From contig JBCDJJ010000024.1 of NCBI GenBank assembly GCA_038747915.1, positions 1 to 43,885 on the forward strand: 43,885 bases of DNA. Direction: 5' to 3'. The stretch comes from JBCDAP01 sp038747915 (GTDB lineage: Bacteria; Planctomycetota; Phycisphaerae; Phycisphaerales; UBA1924). This document shows positions 16,167-22,763 of the stretch, in pieces. The first letter of the stretch is position 1, and every line of letters begins with the position of its first letter. Below the pieces are notes generated by a model. That model was not told the DNA's origin, ran no database searches, and worked only from the letters and a program-made list of their open reading frames with translations. The position numbers were made by a program, and so were the translations under genes.

Positions 16167-17818
16167 ACGCAGTGACACTGGCTGAGGCCACGCCCATCGT
16201 CGAGAAACTCGGCCTGATCGTGCCGGAGATCGTGCTGTTCGTCGGCGCGTGCGTCGTGATGATGCTCGGGCTCTCGCCGAGTCACAGCGTCCGCAAAGCG
16301 TGCGTGCCGTTCGCGGTGCTCTCGCTCATCGCCGCGGGGGTGATGGCGGCGATCACGGGTGGGCACGTGGCCGAGTCGATGGCCGGGCACCCCTTCCCGC
16401 AGTTCGTGCCCTACGCCAAGGGGCTCGTGGCGATCGTCGGCATCATCCTTGTGATGGGGCTGGCGGGCACCGTCGATGTCGCGCTCGAGCGGAGCTTCCA
16501 GTCCGGCAGGCAGGCGTTCGAGGCGATCCGCACCAACCGCGGCGAGTTCTACGCCTTCTTCCTGTTCTCGCTCTGCGGGCTGATGCTGTGCGCCTCCGCG
16601 GATGATCTGATCTGGCTCTTCCTCGCGCTCGAGCTCACCTCGCTCCCGACCTACGTGATGGTGGCGATCTCGACCGCCCGCACCCGGAGCCAGGAGGCGG
16701 GCGTCAAGTACTTCTTCCTCGGAGCGTTCGGGGCCGCGACGTTCCTGCTGGGCTTCGCAATGCTTTACGGCCTCGCCGGCACCACGCTGTTGTTCGGCGA
16801 CGCCGGTGTGCCCACCGTCATGACGGCGTTGCTCGACATGCGCGAGGCCTCCGCGACCGCCGAGGCCGCGGGCGGCATCGGCACGCTCGCGACCATCGGG
16901 CTGGTGCTCTCGGTGATCGGGCTGTGCTTTAAGATCGCGGCGGTGCCGATGCACTTCTACACCGCCGATGTGTACCAGGGGGCCGCGCCGGGTGTGACCG
17001 CGATGTTGGCGTTCGTGCCCAAGGCCGCGGGCATCTTCGCGCTGGTGCTGCTGCTCGGCACGGTCGGGTGGGACTTCGGGGTGGCGGGGAGTTCGCTGCC
17101 CACGCCCATCCGCGAGCTGCTATGGGTGCTCGCCGCGGTGACGATGGTGGTGGGCAACGTGTTGGCGCTCTTGCAGAGCTCGGTCAAGCGGATGCTGGCC
17201 TACTCGTCGGTGGCGCATTCGGGGTACATGCTGGTCGGCCTGATCGCCGGTCCGGCGATCGCGGTGGCCGACAACGGCGTGGCGGCGACGCTTTTCTACC
17301 TCTTGTGCTACGGGTGCATGAACCCAGCGGCCTTCCTGGTGCTGGCCTCGCTCGAGCGGCGCGGCGAGTCGATCGAGACGGTGGACGACCTGCGTGGGCT
17401 GTGCGCCGGCCGGCCGCTCCTGGGGTATTCGATGGTGCTCGGCTCGCTGAGCTTGCTCGGCCTGCCGCCGCTGCTTGGCTTCTGGGGCAAGCTTCACCTG
17501 TTCACCTCGGCCGTTTCAGCGGGCGAGATCGCACTCGTCGTGCTGCTGGGCGTGACCAGCGCGATCGCCGCGTTCTACTACCTGCGGCTCGCGGGGGCAC
17601 CGTTTCTGGAGGATCAGTCGGAGCGCGAGCGGGACATCCGGCTTTCGCCGGCGTTCCCGCGCGTGGCCGCCGCGGTGCTGTCCGCCGGCTCGGTCGTGGC
17701 GCTCGCGCTGTTCACCACATCGCTCATGCGGGCCGCGGGCGCCGCGGGGTCGACACCTCAGGAGGCCGCCTCGGCCGAGCCACAGGGCGATCGCATCACC
17801 CTCGCCGCGCCAGAGTGA
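16160..17818 (+). CDS. nuoN: NADH-quinone oxidoreductase subunit N
   Basis: NuoN (ND2) is the antiporter-like subunit of complex I nearest NuoK. It is 552 residues, slightly long for the family. The conserved Glu lies in WLFLALELTSLPTYVMVA and the conserved Lys in GLCFKIAAVPMHFYTADVYQGAAP. VKRMLAYSSVAHSGYMLVGL is the second antiporter motif. LLGLPPLLGFWGKLHLF and an Ala/Ser-rich polar tail close the protein. A cytoplasmic segment near residues 110-130 (RSFQSGRQAFEAIRTNRGE) is enriched in basic residues. Its ATG overlaps the nuoM stop by seven bases. It is the last gene of the operon; the peripheral-arm genes nuoA-I do not accompany it. Confidence 0.94.
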   Translation: MVNAVTLAEATPIVEKLGLIVPEIVLFVGACVVMMLGLSPSHSVRKACVPFAVLSLIAAGVMAAITGGHVAESMAGHPFPQFVPYAKGLVAIVGIILVMGLAGTVDVALERSFQSGRQAFEAIRTNRGEFYAFFLFSLCGLMLCASADDLIWLFLALELTSLPTYVMVAISTARTRSQEAGVKYFFLGAFGAATFLLGFAMLYGLAGTTLLFGDAGVPTVMTALLDMREASATAEAAGGIGTLATIGLVLSVIGLCFKIAAVPMHFYTADVYQGAAPGVTAMLAFVPKAAGIFALVLLLGTVGWDFGVAGSSLPTPIRELLWVLAAVTMVVGNVLALLQSSVKRMLAYSSVAHSGYMLVGLIAGPAIAVADNGVAATLFYLLCYGCMNPAAFLVLASLERRGESIETVDDLRGLCAGRPLLGYSMVLGSLSLLGLPPLLGFWGKLHLFTSAVSAGEIALVVLLGVTSAIAAFYYLRLAGAPFLEDQSERERDIRLSPAFPRVAAAVLSAGSVVALALFTTSLMRAAGAAGSTPQEAASAEPQGDRITLAAPE

Positions 17819-17830
17819 CGAGAGTCAGAG

Positions 17831-17949
17831 CCGCGTGCGTGAGCACGCGCGCCAAGGCTCGAACCTCGGCCGTTGATGATGAAGTTGAGCGTGGGCAACT
17901 CCATACCGCGTCGCCATCACACATGCGCCGCACATGCTCACGCACGCGG
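17831..17949. repeat. 15-bp perfect inverted repeat between nuoN and the aldo/keto reductase gene
   Basis: CCGCGTGCGTGAGCA at 17831-17845 and its exact reverse complement at 17935-17949 frame an 89-base interior in a 140-base convergent gap. The transcript of either strand could fold into a long closing stem around smaller structures. No T tract follows. It may be a transcript-end structure or part of a small RNA; nothing else in the gap is recognisable. Confidence 0.5.
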
Positions 17950-17958
17950 TTCGGATGC

Positions 17959-18939
17959 TCATGTCTTCGGACGCTGCGCCGTCAGTGTGCGCACGTTGGA
18001 GAAGATGCGCCGAAGGTCGTTCGTTACATCTCCGGGCAGCGGCGGGGCGTTGATGGCCGCGACGTTCTCGCGGAGGTGTTCGGGCCTTGAGGTGCCGGTC
18101 AGGACCACATCGCACCCCGGCTCGTGCGCACAGAAGCGGTAGGCCAGCTCCGTGTTCGTGCGGGCCGACGCCGCAGCTCGGAACGGAGCGAGCGGGTCGT
18201 CAACGGGGCCGGTGAGCGACTCGGGGTGGAGCTCGCCCGAAGCGCTCGCGCGGTCGAGCAGCGTGCGGAGTGCCGCCGGGTCAGAGAACCCGTCGCGCAC
18301 CGCGAACATGATGAGTGTGCCGACGCGGGCCTCGATGGTGCGCGGAAAGACCGTCTCTCGCGCGGTCTGGTTGAGGATGTTGAAGCCGACCATCGCGACA
18401 TCGAACCGATCAGCGGGCAAAGAGCGCCCAAACATCTCATGACCTGGGTCGGAGTTGAAGTGCTCGCTCACCGCGAGGTGACGGATGCGACCCGCATCGC
18501 GCTCGCGCTCGAGCGCCGGCACGATCTCGGACTCGGCGAGAGGCCACTGCGCCGCGGTCAGGCCGTGCAGGTGGAAGAGCTCGACACGGTCGGTGCCGAG
18601 CCGCTCGAGCGACGCGTGGAGCGAGGCCACGATGTCCGCCCCGGTCGGCGGCGGGTCGCCCTCGGTCCGCCACAGCCCGGCCTTGGTCGAGAGGATCAGC
18701 TCGTCCCGCGGCAGCTCACGCAGAGCGCGTCCGACCGCCGGCTCGGTGCCGTAGGTGGCCGCGGTGTCGATCAGGTTCACACCGAGGTCGAATGCGAGGG
18801 TCACGAGCGACGCCGCGTGCGCCTCGCCGAGGTCGCGGCGGAGCCCGAGACGTGGTCGGCCGCCGCATCCCAGGCCGGCTCTGGAGGTCACCAGGCCGGT
18901 CCGACCGAGCGGGGCGCGCACGGAGGTGGTCGCATCCAT
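17959..18939 (-). CDS. Aldo/keto reductase
   Basis: A 326-residue NAD(P)H-dependent oxidoreductase with the (beta/alpha)8 AKR fold. The catalytic tetrad is visible: Asp58 and Tyr63 in LIDTAATYG, Lys86 in LILSTKAGL, and His123 or His125 in ELFHLHG. The N-terminal LGRTGLVTSRAGLGCGG and the C-terminal DVVLTGTSRPEHLRENVAA (cofactor-binding) are normal. The substrate cannot be told from the sequence. The start at 18939 overlaps the stop of the upstream membrane protein gene by one base, so the two are a coupled pair. Confidence 0.88.
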   Translation of the reverse strand: MDATTSVRAPLGRTGLVTSRAGLGCGGRPRLGLRRDLGEAHAASLVTLAFDLGVNLIDTAATYGTEPAVGRALRELPRDELILSTKAGLWRTEGDPPPTGADIVASLHASLERLGTDRVELFHLHGLTAAQWPLAESEIVPALERERDAGRIRHLAVSEHFNSDPGHEMFGRSLPADRFDVAMVGFNILNQTARETVFPRTIEARVGTLIMFAVRDGFSDPAALRTLLDRASASGELHPESLTGPVDDPLAPFRAAASARTNTELAYRFCAHEPGCDVVLTGTSRPEHLRENVAAINAPPLPGDVTNDLRRIFSNVRTLTAQRPKT

Positions 18940-19868
18940 CAGTCGGATTTCTCGTTTGATGTCTTGGTCTTCTTGCGGCGGGTCACGAAGAGCTGAAGGG
19001 TGAGGCCCAGTGCTGCGCTGGTGACCCAGGCGATCGTCCAGTGCCACGCCGCCCATCGATCGACAAACGCGGGCGCACGCTCCGCCGCTCGGAGCAGCCA
19101 CACACCGGCGCTGAGCCACGCGGCCGAACCCACAAAGGTGGTCGCCACGATCGCTGCGGGCTTCGTGATGAGCATGCCGGCCCCGACGCCCGCGATCACG
19201 CCCAGCACGCACGCGAGCACCACGAGCAGCTGCCGGTTCGCGGGGAGACGGTCCCACGTGGGCCGGACGTGGTGCCAGAGCCCGCCCACGAAGGCCCGAA
19301 CCTGCGCGGCCCCGCGCTCGGCGGTTTCGATCACATCGCTAGCCGAGGGCGTGACCCGCTCGAGCACCTCGCGGCCGGCTTCGATCTGCTCGGCGGTGAG
19401 CTGGTGCGGCTCGATCGCGGGGGAGGTGCTCACCACGCCGCCGATCTGGTCGGCGAGCGAGGGCTCGTTCGCGGGCGGCGCCGTTGGGTTGGTGACCTCC
19501 AGTGCAACCAGCGTGGCCAGCGGCAAGAACAGCCCGCCGATCACCGCGCAGGTCGCGGCCACTGCTCCCTTAAACACCAGCATCGCGATGATGAACCCTG
19601 CGATCGCCCCGCCGATGCCCAGGGCGATCGGGGGCACGCCGAGCGGGCCGAGGAGCGAGCCGAGGGCGAAGTACCCAAGAATCCCGCCCACGATCAGCCC
19701 CACGACCGACAGGGCGGTCCTCACCGATCGCTCGCCGAACGCCCACAGGTAGAGCCCCGCGAGGAGCACGCCGACCATGAGCGTGTGGGCCGAGAGCGGC
19801 AGATCGGCCACGCCGGTCGCCGATGCGGAGCCGGCCTGCTGAGCCAGGATGAGCACACCCATGCACAT
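18939..19868 (-). CDS. Hypothetical multi-pass membrane protein
   Basis: A 309-residue protein with a hydrophobic N-terminus ending in Ala-Ser-Ala and about seven further membrane segments. One block of glycine-rich helices (residues 35-135) resembles the general pattern of DUF4203/TMEM198-like proteins. Then a soluble amphipathic region of about 85 residues (including LTAEQIEAGREVLERV) and a second hydrophobic block follow. A basic tail, RRKKTKTSNEKSD, closes it. The similarity is one of pattern only, and I do not assign a function. Starts at 19868 and 19862 are both possible; the frame is open to 19913, but that would overlap divergent pheA. It overlaps the aldo/keto reductase gene start. 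Confidence 0.6.
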   Translation of the reverse strand: MCMGVLILAQQAGSASATGVADLPLSAHTLMVGVLLAGLYLWAFGERSVRTALSVVGLIVGGILGYFALGSLLGPLGVPPIALGIGGAIAGFIIAMLVFKGAVAATCAVIGGLFLPLATLVALEVTNPTAPPANEPSLADQIGGVVSTSPAIEPHQLTAEQIEAGREVLERVTPSASDVIETAERGAAQVRAFVGGLWHHVRPTWDRLPANRQLLVVLACVLGVIAGVGAGMLITKPAAIVATTFVGSAAWLSAGVWLLRAAERAPAFVDRWAAWHWTIAWVTSAALGLTLQLFVTRRKKTKTSNEKSD

Positions 19869-19891
19869 CGCGTTTACCGTACCGTGCTGGG

Positions 19892-21037
19892 ATGTCCTCC
19901 GAAGACGTTTCACCCCAGGGCACCGGCGACGTTCCAGCGCTCGATCTCGAGGAGCTCCGCACGCGGATCGACGGGCTCGACGCCCGGCTGCTCGATCTGC
20001 TCAACGAGCGGGCGGACCTGGTCGTGCAGGTCGGTCGGTACAAGCGCGAGCACGGCACGCCGATCTACGCGCCCGAGCGGGAACAGGCGGTGCTCGCCAA
20101 GGTGCTCGACGCGAGCCAGGGCCCGCTCCCCGAGCGCACCCTCGAGGCGATCTGGAAAGAGATGATGTCGGGCAGCTTCGCGCTCGAGCAGCCGCTCCGG
20201 ATCGGGTACCTCGGCCCGAAGGGCAGCTTCTCGCATCAGGCCGCCACCAAGCACTTCGGCCGGTCGGTCAGCTTCGAGGACATGCACGAGATTGCCGGCG
20301 TGTTCACCGAGGTGCAAGCCGGGCGGTGCCAGTACGGCATCGTGCCGATCGAGAACTCGATCGGCGGCGGCGTGGTCGAGACCCTCGATGCGTTCCGCGA
20401 CCCCATGCACCGCAATGTGCGCATCTACGCCGAGGTACAGCTCGCCGTGCATCACAATTTGCTCGCCAACTGTCAGCCGGGCGAGATCCGGCGTGTGCAT
20501 TCCAAGCCGGAGGCGTTCAGCCAGTGCCGGCAGTTCCTCTCGGTGCAGTACCCAACTGCCGAGCGGATACCGGCGCCGAGCACGGCCCGCGCGGTGCAGA
20601 CGGCCAAGGCCGAAGAGCTGCTCGAGCCAGGTCGAGGCTCAGCGGCGATCGGCTCGGCCATGGCGGGCGAGGAGTACGGGGTGAACACGCTGTTCGAGGC
20701 GATCGAGGACGATCCGAACAACGTCACGCGGTTCTTCGTGATCGCCACGCAGGAGGCCGGTCCGTGCGGCGAGGACAAGACATCGGTGATGTTCAACACC
20801 GATGATCGCCCGGGCACGCTCGTCCGCGTGCTGAGCGTGTTCGACCAGGCGGGCATCAACCTGACGCACATCGACAAGCGGCCGATGAAGGCGACGAGCT
20901 GGAACTACACGTTCTTCTTGGATGCCGTGGGGCACCGCGATCAGGAGCCGATGACCTCGGCACTGGCCGAGGCCGGGCAGCACTGCGCGGATCTGATGGT
21001 GCTCGGGAGCTATCCCAGGTCGCGGCGCGTGCTGTGA
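19892..21037 (+). CDS. pheA: Bifunctional chorismate mutase/prephenate dehydratase
   Basis: A 381-residue P-protein that converts chorismate to prephenate and then to phenylpyruvate in phenylalanine synthesis. An AroQ-type chorismate mutase lies at about residues 16-95 (ELRTRIDGLDARLLDLLNER, with the catalytic Lys in GRYKREHGTPIY). A prephenate dehydratase follows at about 105-285, with GYLGPKGSFSHQAA and the catalytic NNVTRFFVI. A C-terminal ACT domain (residues 290-375) carries VMFNTDDRPGTLVRVLSVF and the effector-binding IDKRP. Phenylalanine feedback regulation is expected from the ACT domain. It is the first gene of a run in which each gene overlaps the next. It diverges from the membrane protein gene within about 24 bases. 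Confidence 0.93.
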   Translation: MSSEDVSPQGTGDVPALDLEELRTRIDGLDARLLDLLNERADLVVQVGRYKREHGTPIYAPEREQAVLAKVLDASQGPLPERTLEAIWKEMMSGSFALEQPLRIGYLGPKGSFSHQAATKHFGRSVSFEDMHEIAGVFTEVQAGRCQYGIVPIENSIGGGVVETLDAFRDPMHRNVRIYAEVQLAVHHNLLANCQPGEIRRVHSKPEAFSQCRQFLSVQYPTAERIPAPSTARAVQTAKAEELLEPGRGSAAIGSAMAGEEYGVNTLFEAIEDDPNNVTRFFVIATQEAGPCGEDKTSVMFNTDDRPGTLVRVLSVFDQAGINLTHIDKRPMKATSWNYTFFLDAVGHRDQEPMTSALAEAGQHCADLMVLGSYPRSRRVL

Positions 21038-21903
21038 GCGAGCGCCGACGTCCAACGTGGTGGAAGCGCACGCGGCGCCTGGTGGTGGTCGTGGTGGCGA
21101 TCTACGCGGTGTACGTCGTGCTGCTCACGCTTGGGCAGAACTACGCCATCTTCCCAGGCCGCGTGATGGCGCTGAATCGTGTTTCGCCGCCGTTCGGCGT
21201 GGAGAAGTGGACGATGCCCGCGGAGGGCGCGAACGGGGATGTCTTCGCGTGGTGGATGCCCGCGGCGCCACCGGAGGTCGGCCCTCGTCCGGTGGTGATC
21301 TTTGCACACGGCAACGGGGAGTTCGCCGAGCATAACTTCGGCCTGTCTCAGCTTTATCACGCTCGCGCGGTGCATGTGCTGATCCCCGAGTACCGCGGGT
21401 ACGCGGGCGCCGTCGGATCGCCGAGCGAGGCAACGCTCAGTGCCGACATGGTGCGGTGGTACGACCGGCTTGTGAGCCGTGACGATGTCGACGCCTCACG
21501 GGTGATCTTTCATGGCCGGTCGATCGGGGGTGGAGTCATGGCCGCGACCGCGCGGACACGCGAGCCCGCCGCGATGATCCTCGAGAGCACCTTCACGAGC
21601 CTTGAATCAATGGCGTGGGGACGGGGTCTTCCACCGTTTCTGCTGCGGTCGCCGATGAGAACCCGCAAGGTCGTTGAACAGCTCGACCGGCCGATCTTGT
21701 TCCTTCACGGCACCGAGGACACGCTGATCCCGGTCTCGCACGCGCACCGAAATCTCGCGGCAGCTCGCGATGGACGACTCGACACACGCCCCGCGGGGCA
21801 CAACGATCTGGCGCAGGACTGGCCGTGGTACCACGGTACGATCCTGGGCTTTCTCACCGACACCATCTTCGCCGCCCCGGCGCACACCGAGGGTGGCGAG
21901 TGA
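21034..21903 (+). CDS. Membrane-anchored alpha/beta hydrolase, copy 1
   Basis: A 289-residue serine hydrolase. A basic N-terminus and one hydrophobic helix (residues 15-33) anchor it in the membrane. The triad is Ser163 in FHGRSIGGG, Asp229 in LHGTEDTLIP and His256 in AGHNDL. The oxyanion-region FAHGNGEFAEHN and PEYRGYAGAVGSPSE match the BEM46/ABHD13-like subgroup. The substrate is unknown. It starts with GTG at 21034, four bases inside the end of pheA, and its stop overlaps the ATG of a second copy (TGATG). Confidence 0.82.
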   Translation: MSERRRPTWWKRTRRLVVVVVAIYAVYVVLLTLGQNYAIFPGRVMALNRVSPPFGVEKWTMPAEGANGDVFAWWMPAAPPEVGPRPVVIFAHGNGEFAEHNFGLSQLYHARAVHVLIPEYRGYAGAVGSPSEATLSADMVRWYDRLVSRDDVDASRVIFHGRSIGGGVMAATARTREPAAMILESTFTSLESMAWGRGLPPFLLRSPMRTRKVVEQLDRPILFLHGTEDTLIPVSHAHRNLAAARDGRLDTRPAGHNDLAQDWPWYHGTILGFLTDTIFAAPAHTEGGE

Positions 21904-22763
21904 TGGTCTGGCTCTCGTCGATCGTGGGGCTGTACCTCGTGTGGGTCGCGGCGCTGTCGCTCGGGCAGGGGCAGGTGATCTTCCCGGGGCAGTCGATGGC
22001 GCTGCCGCGCGGCGTGCCGCCGGCGGATGTGCATCGGTGGACGATGCTGCTCGATTCGACGGACGCCTCGTCCGGTGAGCTGTTCGCGTGGTACATGCCC
22101 GCGCGGCGCGGCGAGGGGCCGCGGCCAGCGGTGATCTTCGCCCACGGCAACGCCGCGCTCGCCGAGCACAACCTGGATCTGGCCGAGCTCTACGCCGAGG
22201 CGGGGATGCACGTGCTGGTGCCGGAGTACCGCGGGTACGCCGAGAGCCCGGGCCGACCGAGCGAGCGGCGGGTGCGGCACGATTTCGCGCGCTGGTACGA
22301 CCGGCTGATCGCGCGGGAGGAGGTCGACGCGAGCCGCGTGGTGTTCCACGGACGCTCGATCGGTGGCGGCGTGGTCGGGGCCCTCGCGCGCGTTCGGTCA
22401 CCGGCCGCGATGATCCTCGAGAGCACGTTCACCAGCATCGCGCGCCTGTCGTGGCGCTACGCGGTGCCGCACTGGCTCATCCGCTCCCAGTTTCGCACCG
22501 TCGATGTGGTCGGGCAGCTTGAGGTGCCGATCCTGGTGCTGCACGGCACGGGCGACCGCGTGATCCCGGCCCGGCACGCGGATGCGCTCGCAGCAGCCGG
22601 TTCTGAGACGACCCTCTTAACCAGGCATTCGCGCCACCACGACCTGATGTCGGACGCGGGGTGGTACCGGTCGGCGTTGCTCGGCTTTGCATCGGAGTTG
22701 GGATGGATCGAGGACACCGTGGGGCATCTGGAGGTGCCCGTGGCGCGAAAGAGCGAGCCATGA
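21903..22763 (+). CDS. Membrane-anchored alpha/beta hydrolase, copy 2
   Basis: A 286-residue paralogue of the preceding hydrolase. The two share long matching stretches, such as PEYRGYA, FHGRSIGGG and AAMILESTFTSI. The triad is Ser152, Asp218 in LHGTGDRVIP, and a His at 245-246 in SRHHDLM. It lacks the basic N-terminal extension of copy 1; a hydrophobic N-terminal helix remains. The ATG at 21903 overlaps the copy 1 stop, and the frame is also open upstream to 21825. The stop overlaps the photolyase ATG (ATGA). It arose by tandem duplication; divergence outside the motifs is considerable, so it is not recent. Confidence 0.82.
   Translation: MVWLSSIVGLYLVWVAALSLGQGQVIFPGQSMALPRGVPPADVHRWTMLLDSTDASSGELFAWYMPARRGEGPRPAVIFAHGNAALAEHNLDLAELYAEAGMHVLVPEYRGYAESPGRPSERRVRHDFARWYDRLIAREEVDASRVVFHGRSIGGGVVGALARVRSPAAMILESTFTSIARLSWRYAVPHWLIRSQFRTVDVVGQLEVPILVLHGTGDRVIPARHADALAAAGSETTLLTRHSRHHDLMSDAGWYRSALLGFASELGWIEDTVGHLEVPVARKSEP

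Noticed and set aside
17850..17885. GGTTCGAGCC on the minus strand, resembling a tRNA T-arm
   Set aside because: The flanking bases do not form the five-pair T stem, and no acceptor or anticodon arms can be found around it.
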